Below, piece by piece: positions 1 to 10,719 of a stretch of 64,000 bases of DNA (positions are counted from its first letter, which is position 1; each line of letters starts with the position of its first letter). Origin of the DNA: Branchiostoma floridae (lineage: Eukaryota; Chordata; Leptocardii; Amphioxiformes; Branchiostomatidae); assembly GCF_000003815.2 (NCBI RefSeq), contig NC_049991.1:1595718-1659717 (forward strand), in the 5' to 3' direction. The translations under genes were made by a program, and so were the position numbers. The notes below the pieces were generated by a model. It worked only from the letters and a program-made list of their open reading frames with translations. It searched no databases and had not been told where the DNA came from.

Positions 1-77
1 ACAGCATAGAGGAAACTCATTGACCTCTTATGATAAAAATCAACTTTCAGTGAATATTTTCTCATATGAGTTTAATC

Positions 78-181
78 TAGTCTGTGTAACGCAAACTCCG
101 CCATCCGGAGCTTGTAGCCTCCTACCCGCGGATTGGCGCGGCAATTACGACGGGCCTGAGAAGCGTGATTAAATCAGGCTA
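78..181. mobile_element. Short MITE, TAGTCTG/CAGGCTA ends
   Basis: A 104-bp element begins TAGTCTGTG and ends ATCAGGCTA, giving short imperfect inverted termini. It is flanked by a perfect 9-bp direct repeat AGTTTAATC (69-77 and 182-190). A second copy with the same ends lies at 16166-16255. No coding capacity. Target duplications of 9-10 bp fit Mutator-like (MULE) elements; the superfamily is inference. It sits in the intron just upstream of the first zinc-finger coding exon. Confidence 0.75.
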
Positions 182-280
182 AGTTTAATCAAAATTTGAA
201 GCATAGCTGACAATAAAGATAATGGGAAACATTGCTTTGAATATTTATGTTTGTTTTGTTTTGTTTTTCCAGAGGTTGAC

Positions 281-1423
281 ATGGCGACAACAGACAGCAT
301 GCAGGGTTTGGATGACATCAGGAGAGGAGCAGCAGGGGGTTCTGTCTGGCAGGGAGAAAGACGTGAGGATTCTGGGGAGGAGTTCAGTAGGGTAGACAAA
401 GGTGTGAAAGTGTACAGGTGTGAGGAGTGTAGCAAACAATTCAGTATACAGTGTAATCTGAAGAGACACATGCGGACTCACACTGGAGAGAAACCCTACA
501 AGTGTGAGGAGTGCAGCAGGCAGTTCAGTATGCTGGCCCATCTGAAGACTCACATGCTGACTCACACAGGTGAGAAACCTTACAGATGTGAGGAGTGCCG
601 CAGGCAGTTCAGTCAGCTGGGCAGTCTTAAGAGACACATGCGGACTCATACAGGTGAGAAACCCTACAGGTGTGAGGAGTGCAGCAGGCAGTTCAGTATG
701 CTGGCCCATCTGAAGACTCACATGCTGACTCACACAGGTGAGAAACCTTACAGATGTGAGGAGTGTCGCAGGCAGTTCAGTCAGCTGGGCAGTCTTAAGA
801 AACACATGCAGACTCACACAGGTGAGAAACCCTACAGGTGTGAGGAGTGCAGCAGGCAGTTCAGCGACCTTGGTAAACTGAAGACACACACGCGGACACA
901 CACAGGGGAGAAACCCTACAAGTGTGAGGAGTGCAGCAGGCTGTTCAGTCAGCTGGGTGATCTGAAGACTCACATGCGTACTCACACAGGGGAGAAACCC
1001 TACAGGTGTGAGGAGTGCAGCAGGCAGTTCAGTCAGCTGGGTGATTTGAAGAAACACATGCGGACTCACACAGGGGAGAAACCCTACAAGTGTGAGGAGT
1101 GCAGCAGGCAGTTCATTCAGTCGGGTGATTTGAAGAAACACATGCGGACCCACACAGGGGAGAAACCCTACAAGTGTGAGCAGTGCAGCAGGCAGTTCAG
1201 CGAGCTGGGTTCTCTGAAGACTCACATACGTACTCACACTGGGGAGAAACCCTACAGGTGCGAGGAGTGCAGCAGGCAGTTCAGTATATTTGGCAATCTG
1301 AAGAGACACATGCAGACTCACACAGGGGAGAAACCTTACATGTGTGAGGAGTGTAGCAAACAGTTCAACACATCAGGCAGTCTTGAGAGACACATGCGGA
1401 CCCACCAGGGGGAAACTGTATAG
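281..1423 (+). CDS. C2H2 zinc-finger protein, 12 fingers (ZNF copy 1)
   Basis: Encodes 380 residues from ATG 281 to TAG 1421-1423. The open frame continues upstream to 251, but a pyrimidine-rich splice acceptor (AG at 271-272) marks the exon start, so ATG 281 is the first usable start. Residues 1-44 have no recognisable KRAB, BTB or SCAN domain. From about residue 45 come 12 consecutive fingers of the C-x2-C-x12-H-x3-H type joined by TGEKP linkers. Helix contact residues (-1, 3, 6) vary: INR, MHT, QSR, MHT, QSK, DKT, QDT, QDK, QDK, EST, INR, TSR. Fingers 2-3 and 4-5 are a near-identical tandem duplication at DNA level. Expected role is a nuclear sequence-specific DNA-binding regulator; the target is unknown. 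A paralogue lies at 6533-7510. The long antisense frame here is a shadow of the repeats. Confidence 0.93.
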   Translation: MATTDSMQGLDDIRRGAAGGSVWQGERREDSGEEFSRVDKGVKVYRCEECSKQFSIQCNLKRHMRTHTGEKPYKCEECSRQFSMLAHLKTHMLTHTGEKPYRCEECRRQFSQLGSLKRHMRTHTGEKPYRCEECSRQFSMLAHLKTHMLTHTGEKPYRCEECRRQFSQLGSLKKHMQTHTGEKPYRCEECSRQFSDLGKLKTHTRTHTGEKPYKCEECSRLFSQLGDLKTHMRTHTGEKPYRCEECSRQFSQLGDLKKHMRTHTGEKPYKCEECSRQFIQSGDLKKHMRTHTGEKPYKCEQCSRQFSELGSLKTHIRTHTGEKPYRCEECSRQFSIFGNLKRHMQTHTGEKPYMCEECSKQFNTSGSLERHMRTHQGETV

Positions 1424-1639
1424 ATGTGCAGCTATGACGAGCATTTTGCTATAACTTGGTTTCAAGGTTCACGCATTATGTGAAAGCTCTTTTGATAAAA
1501 TTGATGTGAGTGTAGTCTTGCTTATTTGAATAACATGAAATCATACACATGAGAAAGCACCCTGGTCAGAAGTGTAGAGATCGCTTTAGAAAAATGAAAG
1601 CCTACGAGGATATAACAAGTGCTAAAAACATAACCTTTA

Positions 1640-1752
1640 GCCTGGGCACCATCCTCCATAGTAACAGCTGGCTTAGCTTGCTAACCACCATGGTTTGTAA
1701 GTGGAAAGGTTTGAGTCAACAGTTACTACAGAGGATGGTACCCAGGGTAACA
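1640..1752. mobile_element. Hairpin repeat (CCTGGGCACCATCCTCC / GGATGGTACCCAGG)
   Basis: About 110 bp with inverted ends: TAGCCTGGGCACCATCCTCC on the left and GAGGATGGTACCCAGGGTA on the right, and TAGTAAC/GTTACTA just inside. Related fragments occur at about 7740-7875 and at about 61320-61380. It lies in the ZNF 3' UTR. A short reading frame across it looks non-coding. Confidence 0.5.
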
Positions 1753-2266
1753 TTGCTTTAGTTAGAACATCTAATGTGTATATGTATCTTTATTAGTTAT
1801 AGAATACTTGTTGATTATAATGTAATGGGTATTTACATAGTTCAGCTTGTATAATTAGTGTTCTGCTTAACCGACACCTGTTAAAGGTTGTTGGAAAGAG
1901 ATTCAGTGGAAATGGTATAGTTATTGACACCGTTAGTTATTTTTCAATTTTTTTTTGCATGTTCGTTCCTGATCAGGTAGTTTGTAGGTGGAAAGTTTTG
2001 TTATCAAGTTTGCTCGTATATTATAGTGGAGTTGTTCTTTCCATAAATATTACTAAATTTAACATTATATTCGTTGACGTTGAAAGTTAACTAACAGCTT
2101 ACTATTTTTGTAGCAGCTTTCTTTGGTTCTTGTTCTGTTAATGTTGTATTCTTTAAATGCATATATTGTTAGTTAAAGATACCCGCATATCTGTGACCAC
2201 GGGGTAACTTTCCGACAACTGTTATGGTTTTGTCTGACTTAAATCATTTTCTAGTATTTTTGATTA

Positions 2267-2272
2267 AATAAA
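2267..2272 (+). terminator. Poly(A) signal, ZNF copy 1
   Basis: AATAAA about 840 bp after the stop codon. The surrounding sequence (AAATAAAATTAGAT.CAGATGTT) is shared with 8431-8450 downstream of ZNF copy 2, so the duplicated block includes the 3' UTR end. Confidence 0.6.
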
Positions 2273-2399
2273 ATTAGATACAGATGTTTGCTGTTTTGCA
2301 CGTTATGTATGAGACAAAGAAGGATAGTTTGAAACTTAATTTAGTCAAGAGCGGCTCAAATCGGCCTTCAGGTCGCTTTTCAATGAGGGAAGAGGTTAT

Positions 2400-3016
2400 T
2401 GCAAGTTTCAAAGTAAGTTGCTAGGGGGCCAAAAATACAACAAGTACTCGATAGTGATTTCATTGGGGTTTCGTCACAGACACCATCATCGTTGAACAGC
2501 AATTTTTGTGACAAAACGTGGTACATGTATCAATATTATCCAGCAAATCATTTATTCCTGTATTGAAGAAGTGCACAAAGGGATAATTGTGTAGTGATTC
2601 TTAAGTATCACTTACTTAGTTGGAAGCTACTCTCAAGGCTACCAAAAAGGTGTCTCTTCCACAACTGATGAACTAGTTTCAATTTTACATCTACAGCCAT
2701 GGCTATTGTTACTTCTTCAAGAACAATCAAGGCTTCCCCACAACATATTTTCCCACTTTGGTATTTTCTCCTCATGTTGAACATATCTCCTGAGGGGGAA
2801 ATTTCTTCTTTTTTTTCATCAATTGAAAACTACATGTAATGAGTGCCCTTATGTCATCCATAATATTTACTTGCTGTGACCTAATTTAAAAACAGCAGCG
2901 AGGTTTCAGATTTAAACCTCCTTGATTCAACTATACCAAAAAAGTTTTGCGAAGAACATTCAGCATGAAGAAAAAGCCGTGTCTGATTCAGGACTGGCTT
3001 CTATAGACATACACCC
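2400..3016. other. Gene-free stretch between ZNF copies
   Basis: Downstream of the first ZNF poly(A) signal. It holds AT-rich unique sequence and a GGGGGCCAAA motif that recurs near 8705 and 29545. No exon, RNA gene or complete repeat is seen. Confidence 0.4.
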
Positions 3017-4165
3017 ATGTCCAGTATCAGGGTGAAATGCACGAAGTTGTCCTAAGTTAAGTTAGATGTCAGAAGTTGTCCGAAGTTGTCCGAAGTTATG
3101 ACGTCACGCTAACCATGACGTCATCCTAACTTTGGACAGTCAGCCGGGGGGTGTACGGAGTTGTCCGAAGTTGTCCGAAGTTATGACGTCATCTTAATTA
3201 TGACGTCATCCAAACTTTGTATAAAAAGACGGGATGTTACCGAAATTGTCGGAAGTTGAGACGTAAATATAAAAGTGATTAGATCGAGATCTAAAAAGTC
3301 TGTGTTTTTGGTGGGACATAACGTTAATTAAAATAAGAGGAGAAATAAAAGACCAAAAGACTTGAAATAAATGAATTTTTTACAATGCATGAACATTGAC
3401 TTTGTGCTGATTAATGTGCATCTATATTTTATTTGTTTATATGCGTGAGTGGTGTGTATCTTATTTACACATATACAAGTTTTTACTATGTGTTAATTAA
3501 CTTTGGACAAGTTCGTACACATGCCGCCCTACCCTGCCTACTGTACGAAGTTAGATGACGTCACTTAACTTTGCACAACTTAGGACAACTTTGCACACTT
3601 GTTGACCAACCCTGCCCACTGTCCGAAGTTAGATGACGTCACGTAACTTTGCACAGCTTAGGACAACTTTGCACACTTGTTGACCTACCCTGCCCACTGT
3701 CCGAAGTTAGATGACGTCACGTAACTTTGCACAACTTAGGACAACTTTGCACACTTGTTGACCTACCCTGCCCACTGTCCGAAGTTAGATGACGTCACGT
3801 AACTTTGCACAACTTAGGACAACTTTGCACACTTGTTGACCTACCCTACCCACTGTCCGAAGTTAGATGACGTCACGTAACTTTGCACAACTTAGGACAA
3901 CTTTGCACACTTGTTGACCTACCCTGCCCACTGTCCGAAGTTAGATGACGTCACGTAACTTTGCACAACTTCGGACAACTTCGTACACTTGACACCTTAC
4001 CCTGCCTTCTGTACGAAGTTAGATTACGTCATCCAATAAATGTTTTGACGTCATCTGTGACTCCCGATATAGCCTCAAAACCAGTAGGAAACGGTTGTAA
4101 CTTCGTACAACTTCGTACAACTTCGTACACCCTAACTTCGTGCACTTCACCCTGATACTGGACAT
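3017..4165. mobile_element. TIR-bounded foldback element containing CRE satellite
   Basis: Left end ATGTCCAGTATCAGGGTGAA (3017-3036) is matched in inverse orientation by the right end ending at 4165; the match extends through TGCACGAAGTT with one mismatch, about 30 bp in all. The interior is built of CGAAGTT/AACTTCG words in inverted orientation, TGACGTCA palindromes, and a central 78-bp satellite. No open frame of note. Transposon class is unresolved because no clear target duplication was found. Confidence 0.7.
3543..4020. repeat. 78-bp satellite with full CRE palindrome
   Basis: Seven starts of the GT(C/A)CGAAGTTAGATGACGTCA unit at 3543, 3621, 3699, 3777, 3855, 3933 and 4011, an exact 78-bp period. 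All but the last contain TGACGTCA, the palindromic CREB/ATF site (the last has TTACGTCA). Copies are nearly identical, so the array is recent or homogenised. It lies about 0.7 kb upstream of the putative ZNF copy 2 promoter. Confidence 0.9.
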
Positions 4166-4317
4166 AGCTCAGACATAGAGTCTGGGACGAGCGTTTGTCA
4201 TAAGCAAAATAGCATTTACTGAACGCAAAGACCTGTCGTAGGTGGACACTAGTGTATTGCGAATCAGAAAAGGTCGTTACATCTCTTGGGTAATCAGGTA
4301 ACAAGATTGACCTCATG

Positions 4318-4716
4318 TAGCCTGGATTCCATAAACCAACCTCAAGATATATCTTTCGTGTTGGGGTCTGGCAACATGGCTGTAGAAAGGTTCTCGAAGG
4401 CCCGTTGATCAGTGGGAGGAGAACCTAGGATTGATGACCACTCTCACCACAGGTAGCCAGCTACAACACACCACAGTTAGTCAGCAGGCTATCACAGTAG
4501 CGAATCAGCTACGTTATGGATTCAAAAAGTACAGTTGGGGGTCTTTAACCAATCATGGCAGGGGTGTAATTACCTCCTGCTGATCCTGTGTTGTTCTATT
4601 GGTGGGTTTTTTTTTCCCACTATAAGGTGCAAAATTGAGAAGAGTTCCTATCCCATCCGCCCAGACCCCTGCACGATAGATACTTGAGATCGTGCTGGGG
4701 TTTGGTAACCAGGCTA
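4318..4716. mobile_element. MITE, TAGCCTGG/CCAGGCTA ends, 9-bp TSD
   Basis: 399 bp starting TAGCCTGGATTCC and ending GGTAACCAGGCTA, flanked by perfect 9-bp GACCTCATG repeats (4309-4317, 4717-4725). The termini resemble those of the 78-181 and 16166-16255 elements, and the duplication length matches. Non-coding. It ends about 20 bp before an ETS-type motif at the probable ZNF copy 2 promoter. Confidence 0.75.
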
Positions 4717-4734
4717 GACCTCATGTAGAGGAAT

Positions 4735-4882
4735 ACTTCCGGGTCACGGGATAGCGTGGTACAGCTTGGTTGCTGGTGCTCAGACTCAGAGTCGATTTTC
4801 TTTCGTTTTTGAAGGAGTCCGTTTCCATTGTGTTGCTAAGACGAGCGATTATACAGGCGACTTTGTATAGACTGATTTCCAG
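4735..4882 (+). promoter_or_regulatory. Probable promoter and 5' UTR exon of ZNF copy 2
   Basis: ACTTCCGGG (4735-4743) matches the ETS core common in animal promoters. It is followed by unique sequence ending in a consensus splice donor CCAG|GTAAGA (donor GT at 4883-4884). The next good acceptor on this strand, TTTCTGCAG ending at 6509, opens the ZNF coding exon. Transcription start and exon 5' edge are not determined. Confidence 0.45.
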
Positions 4883-6037
4883 GTAAGAAGAGTTCACATT
4901 GTGTATTTTGGTGGGAAAGAAGAAAGTTTCAAAGTAGCAGTTTTTTTAACACCCCCTTCACCTTGGTGTAACGTCCTTGATATAAATTTTTTTTTAGATT
5001 TCTGTAACGTTACTGTCCTTCAAAACCTTTTCTGTGCAGATTCGTATAGATATATAGTAAGTTGAATAATGAATGAAAAGCTTCCTTTGTTTTCTGTCTT
5101 GGTCGCAAAATGATGGTTATAGGACTAGGAGCTGACGATGGTCGATGTAAACAAGAGTGGAGGGTCAGCTAGGGGATTTTCGATAATCGATTAGGGTGTC
5201 ACAAGTGGCAAGCGGGGCAAAAATATGCAGTTTGTAGCTCTGCTTTGTGAAATATGTACATACAGTGTCTTGAATTAACATTTGATATTTCGCTAATACC
5301 GATAATGATAGGACCCAGTTGAGTTGATCCGTTGTAGGTATGCTGGAAACCCCTACATGCGCCCAAGTAAACTTCCCTATCAAATTGTCACATCTGGTTT
5401 TCATCAGGCCTGGAGGCCAAATTGTGTGAATGTCTGGGGACGGTTCACTAACTGCTGCATTGGGGACCGTTCACCTTGTTCATCTTTGTTCATATTGCTA
5501 ACGTTCAAAGAATACTAGTCAGTAATAGCAGTATACAATGTACATTGAAAACAACTCGCATAAAAGATAATCACCATATTATTTCTTTGTATTTTTTATT
5601 TCAGAAAGTTTATGTTCATGTCTGTAGACTAAAGTTTATGTCAGTAGGCTAATTGTAAGTATACGATAGAAACAAAGATATTAGGGGTTATGAATGTAAC
5701 AATGAACAGGGATAAACATTTATTGTACGGTTTGGGTGGCAGGGGAGGAGCACCACCAGACATGTCATAAGTCAAGTAAATCAAGTACAAAGAGACTACT
5801 CCAATACTAGTGTTGGCTGTATCTAGATAGTTTTGGTTTAGCTTCTTTTTGCAGAGAAAGACAAAGAGCCCCTCCATTTCTACAATTTGTGGGTTTGGTG
5901 AATTTAAGAGGACATTGGCTCTCTTCGTAAATGTATGAAATCTCGGAGTGATTTTATTTGTACATTTGTATGTGTTGCATACCCGTTGAACTGCCCCATG
6001 GCATAGCACAACAGGTCAACTGATATGCCTGTAACAG

Positions 6038-6213
6038 TACTCTGAATGCATTTATGTTCGCGGGGATTTAATTTCGCAGTAGTGGGAAAAAGGACTTTTC
6101 GCTGTGGTTTTAAGTTCGCGGCAACACCATAGACTGCAGTCTAATACCATAATAGAAAAATAATAGAAAACCATGAACATTAATCCATCGTGAACACTTC
6201 TGCATTTACAGTA
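6038..6213. mobile_element. MITE with ...TGCATTTACAGTA end
   Basis: Contains the recurrent words GCATTTATGTTCGCGG, AAAAAGGACTTTTC and TGCATTTACAGTA. Related copies occur at 20083-20269 (inverted), 37626-37828 and 57352-57562, with fragments near 16335-16395, 29985-30055 and 48850-48920. Ends are TACTGTAAATGCA-like inverted repeats. It lies in the 5' UTR intron of ZNF copy 2. Confidence 0.7.
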
Positions 6214-6532
6214 CCTTGCTATGAGAAAGAGTGATTTGCATGTCATGTTACTGACATTCTATGCTATTTCTTCTTCTATGCTATTTAATAGGAACATTCA
6301 CATAGGTGAAATTCTGAGGCCAAGCTCAAGTTAAGGTCTTTGCTTTCTGGTGGAAAATCATTGACCTTTCATCATATCAACTTATTTGCAGTGTTTTTTT
6401 CATCACGAGTGTAATTGAAATTTAAAGCATAAAGGAAAATTGAGACAAAGGTGACCTTAGATAATTTAATTTTCCAGTGGTTTGAATATTGTTTGTCTTG
6501 TTTCTGCAGAGTTTGACCCAGATATTGTTGAC

Positions 6533-7510
6533 ATGGCGACAACAGACAACATGCAGGGTTTGGATGACGTCAGGAGAGGAGCAGCAGGGGGTTCTGTCTG
6601 GCAGGGAGAAAGACGTGAGGATTCTGGGGAGGGGTTCAGTAGGGTAGACAAAGGTGTGAAAGTGTACAGGTGTGAGGAGTGCAGCAAACAGTTCAGTGTA
6701 CTGTGTAATCTGAAGAGACACATGCAGACTCACACAGGGGACAAACCCTACATGTGTGGGGAGTGCAGCAGGCAGTTCAGTCAGTTGAGTCATCTGAAAA
6801 CTCACATGCGTACTCACACAGGGGAGAAACCCTACAAGTGTGAGGAGTGCAGCAGGCAGTTCAGTCAGCTGTGTCATCTGAAAACTCACATGCGTACTCA
6901 CACAGGGGAGAAACCCTACAAGTGTGAGGAGTGCAGCAGGCAGTTCAGTCGGCTGGGTGATCTGAAGAAACACATGCATACTCACACAGGTGAGAAACCC
7001 TACAGGTGTGAGGAGTGTAGCAGGCAGTTCAGTCAGCTGGGCAATCTAAAGAAACACATGCTGACTCACACAGGTGAGAAACCTTACAGGTGTGAGGAGT
7101 GTAGCAGGCAGTTTAGCGACCATGGTAAACTGAAGACACACATGCGGACTCACACAGGGGAAAAACCCTACAGGTGTGAGAAGTGCAGCAGGCAGTTCTG
7201 TCAGCTGGGTGATCTTAAGAAACACATACGTACTCACACAGGGGAGAAACCCTACAGGTGTGAGGAGTGCAGTAGGCACTTCAGTCAGCTGGATGAGCTG
7301 AAGACTCACATGCGGACTCACACAGGGGAGAAGCCCTATAAGTGTGAGAAGTGCAGCAAGCAGTTTAGTACATCAAGCCATCTGAAGAGACATATGCGTA
7401 CTCACACAGGGGAGAAACCGTACAAGTGTGGGGAGTGTAGCAGGCAGTTCAGCGCGTCAAGAAATCTGAAGAAACACATGCGGACTCACCTACAGGGAGA
7501 AAATGTATAA
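6533..7510 (+). CDS. C2H2 zinc-finger protein, 10 fingers (ZNF copy 2)
   Basis: 325 residues from ATG 6533 to TAA 7508-7510. The exon opens after TTTCTGCAG (AG 6508-6509), so ATG 6533 is preferred over an upstream in-frame codon that lies in the intron. The N-terminal 44 residues are almost identical to ZNF copy 1 (MATTD.MQGLDD). Ten C2H2 fingers follow with TGEKP linkers (TGDKP after finger 1). Contact residues (-1, 3, 6) are VNR, QHT, QHT, RDK, QNK, DKT, QDK, QET, THR, ANK, largely different from copy 1, so the two proteins probably bind different DNA. Upstream intron (from about 6340) and 3' flank align with the first copy, showing a segmental origin. Expected nuclear DNA-binding regulator; the target is unknown. 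Confidence 0.93.
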   Translation: MATTDNMQGLDDVRRGAAGGSVWQGERREDSGEGFSRVDKGVKVYRCEECSKQFSVLCNLKRHMQTHTGDKPYMCGECSRQFSQLSHLKTHMRTHTGEKPYKCEECSRQFSQLCHLKTHMRTHTGEKPYKCEECSRQFSRLGDLKKHMHTHTGEKPYRCEECSRQFSQLGNLKKHMLTHTGEKPYRCEECSRQFSDHGKLKTHMRTHTGEKPYRCEKCSRQFCQLGDLKKHIRTHTGEKPYRCEECSRHFSQLDELKTHMRTHTGEKPYKCEKCSKQFSTSSHLKRHMRTHTGEKPYKCGECSRQFSASRNLKKHMRTHLQGENV

Positions 7511-8431
7511 ATGTGTCGGCCATGACCAGCATTTTACTACAAGTTGGTTTCAAGGTTCATGCATAATGTGAAAGCTCTTTTGATATTAGAAATGATGCGA
7601 GTGCTCAGCCTCAGTGCTGTCGATTAGAATACAATGAAATCATGCAGATGAGAAAGCCCACCAGTTGATGTGTAGAGATTGGTTTGAAAAACCAAAGTTT
7701 ACAAGGAAATAGCAAGTGCTAAAACATTCCTTTATCCTGTATCCTGCATAGCTGGCTCAGCTTGCTAACCACCATAGCTTGTGAGTGGAATGATTGAGCC
7801 AGCAGTTACTACGGAGGATGGTACTCCAGTTAGAATTAAAATCTACTATGTTACGGAGGATGGTACCCAGAGTAACATCGCTTTACTTAGAAGTTAGAAC
7901 TGAAATCTAGTATGTATATGTATCTTTGTAGAATACATGTAGACTATACTCTGATGAGTATTTATATAGATAAGCTGATATAATGGATCTTCTGCTTAAG
8001 TTAACACACCAGGTAAGGTTGTTGTAAATAAGAGATCATCCAGTGTTGTAGTTACTGATACTGTTAGTTATTTTCAGGTAATGTTTGCATGTTCGTTCCT
8101 GATCAGGTAGTTTGTAGTTGGAAGTTTTGTTATTTTATAGAGTTTGCAAACTTTGCATAGTTGTACATAGTTATATACATTTTGTTTTCATAGATATTCC
8201 TACTAATAATCATATTCGTTATAAGTTAACCAACAACTTACTGTAGCAGCATTCTGGTTCGTTTTCTGTTAATGTTGTATAGTTTTATATGCATATATAA
8301 GTAGTTCTGTAACAATATTACTCTCTTTCTTACTCTTAGGGTTAACTTTCTGACAACATATAGTAGCAACTGTTTTTTTTTCTGACTTAAAGTTTAATCT
8401 TCACCATTTTGTAGTTCAATATTTACAGTCA

Positions 8432-8437
8432 AATAAA
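8432..8437 (+). terminator. Poly(A) signal, ZNF copy 2
   Basis: AATAAA about 920 bp after the stop, in the same sequence context as the copy 1 signal at 2267. Confidence 0.6.
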
Positions 8438-8479
8438 ATTAGATCCAGATGTTGGCTGTTTTGTAGGTTATTTAAGAGA

Positions 8480-10188
8480 CAAGGAAGGATGGTTTGTTTG
8501 TTTGAACTTTTATTTTTTCATGAGAAGCTTAAATCGACCGACAGGCTACTTTTCAATGAAGTCATGAGGGAAAAGGTTAGGGTCAGATAAGATATAACAG
8601 AGATAGAGATTGGTGGGTATGTTTGGACATGTCACTGCACTTTTGCATCGCCTGATGATTTTACAAAGACAAAAGTTTCTACCCCAAAGTAACATATTGT
8701 TACTTTAAAAGGAGGGGGCCAAGTATTTGATTGTGATTTAAGAACACCTATGGTGTATCAATTGTAGACTTGCTGTTACATAATGGAAGCACTGTCACAT
8801 TTATGAACAGCCAGAAACCAGGCCAGAATTATCTGAATCATAAACACGTAATGTTGTTGTCCACAATTCATGTTACAAGTAAAAAGTCTAACGTTACATT
8901 CGTCATGTGAACATATTTTTTGAAACCGACATAGGAATACAAGTTGCAAGCAGGATATAAGCTGAATGCAAGATACTTATATTCCTTGCAAATGTATAAG
9001 ACAAATCTCAGTAACGTATCTTAGTCTCAGCCTTAAAACTTGAGAAAAAAAACACGAAAATATTCAAATTTTATTTTGTACCGAAACTTAAAACAAATCT
9101 ATTACAATAAAAGTATACCCTGTCCACCTCTGTTCCCAGCCAACTGGCACCATTCGACCCTCCTACTCCCGTAAAAGTCACTCCGCTTTGCACGTCTCCG
9201 CTTTGCACGTCAAAAACAGGCTTGGCATGGACGGTATGGTTTGTTAGATTACTTAGATATATAGAATAGCCTACCCCCCTCACGAATGGAACAGCCCAGT
9301 GTGGACTGTGGAGTTTCCGAGAATACACTCACGTGGACTTAGATGTGTGTGTCAGTGTGCTTATTTATCCCTGAGTAAAGAGGGACGGAAAGTAAGCTTA
9401 ACATGGTTTGCAGTAGTTTTACAGATGGCACGAAGACAATCTGTACATATGTGATGCCACATATACAATGCACGATGTCTGATTTTTAGGCACACACAAA
9501 GTAGGCGCCAAGCGTACTTTAATCAACATATAACATTTACGCCTGCTTTAAGGCGTTCTTTAGCATGTTTGAGTGAGTGTAATTATGTGTTGGTGTATCA
9601 AGAATCTGGCTAGAAAATAAAATTCTTGTACGGAATCAGAATGGACTTCCAGAGTTTTTAACGTTTTGCCAGTAAAGCAAAGATGATGTACTGAATAATG
9701 ATCGCTGAGGCCAAAATGATTTTAAATATGGCCGTTAATACCAAATGGGTGATGCTATTAGAATAATTTATTTCCCAATACTAGGAGCTGATAAATAGTT
9801 AATTTGGCAGTTGGCGCGTTGGTAACGTTCACGTATTAACCCTCGTGCCATCGTGACGTCAACTTCAGACAATCAACACGCCTGTCTAATCAAACATTGT
9901 TTTCTCCACTCCGTTGCGTAACGTCCACACCGAGCTCCAGTCTGAGGGGTACAGCTGAAGAAAACGCCCGAGGACAGCTCTTCGTCACTTCCTTACCCAC
10001 TGAGTGGCAACTGATGATTTTCTGACCAGCTTTAGAGGTATGTTTGGTGAAAGCTAAGGTGAGTATCTTTCCAGAATCCAGATCACCTGATGAAAAGTAG
10101 TTAATTATGACCTACCCAATGAAGGCAACTGGAAGCTGCCAAAATGTCGCGGATTAAAAAAAATCATGGCAACATCAACAGCAACATT
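8480..10188. other. Gene-free stretch
   Basis: AT-rich sequence with no supported gene. A minus-strand open frame at 9071-9328 (85 codons) has no family resemblance and its end lies in low-complexity sequence. A GC-richer patch at 9890-10065 carries two possible splice donors (GTATGT at 10038, GTGAGT at 10060) and could be a 5' UTR exon of the LRR gene, but this is weak. Confidence 0.3.
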
Positions 10189-10668
10189 ACAGTCAAACCT
10201 GCCCGAGCGACCACCTCTTCTCAGCGACCACCTGGCCATTTCGACCGCTTTGTCTCGGTCCCGATTTATTTTCCCATTGACGTAAGCATTAAGCGACCTT
10301 TGCTCAACGACCACCTGGCCAACGCGACCGGCCCAAATTGGGACCCATAACGACCACATCATTTTCAAAATTGAGGTTTTCATCGATTTTTGATGATAAC
10401 TAGCGCGATTTTGTGCCGAAATTGGCCAGTTTGCGTCAGATTTTGGGGTTGAAGTTAGAGTTTACAGTGTGCGTGTTGTATTTGGCATTAAAGACCTCGC
10501 TTCTTTGCGTGCGTGCAGTGTGCTTGCTATTTGCCATGTAACACAACGGAAACCATTTATACTTTGCATCGGGCATGTTTTGAGTTGATACTCTTCTCAG
10601 CGACCACCTGTCCAAATCGACCGTTTTTTTTCGGTCCCCCGGGTGGTCGTTTTGGGCAGGTTTGACTT
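10189..10668. mobile_element. TIR element, CAGTCAAACCTGCCC ends
   Basis: Left end CAGTCAAACCTGCCCGAGCG and right end GGGCAGGTTTGACT are inverted repeats with additional CGACCACC words inside each end. About 480 bp with no transposase. A truncated relative with GAGTGGTTGTTG...AAGTTTGACTGTA is at about 33775-33845. Immediately downstream a 25-bp word (ACTTCCAACTAAGTCATC) is repeated in tandem. Confidence 0.7.
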
Positions 10669-10719
10669 CCAACTAAGTCATCAATTTTAACTTCCAACTA
10701 AGTCATCAATTTGAAGGAA

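Noticed and set aside
245-1321. 358-codon antisense frame over ZNF copy 1 (and a similar one at 6422-6985)
   Set aside because: It is the reverse of a codon-periodic finger array; repetition keeps several frames open. The sense frame has canonical C2H2 motifs.
3543-4020. CRISPR array
   Set aside because: The 78-bp units repeat end to end with no unique spacers, and the genome is clearly animal.
3961-4316. Short frames in the CRE satellite
   Set aside because: Satellite-derived; no conservation signal.
5641-6009. Minus-strand 122-codon frame in the ZNF copy 2 5' intron
   Set aside because: No domain, and it lies within an intron beside a MITE.
9071-9328. Minus-strand 85-codon frame
   Set aside because: Some coding-like composition, but no recognisable family, no splice sites in support and no neighbouring exon.
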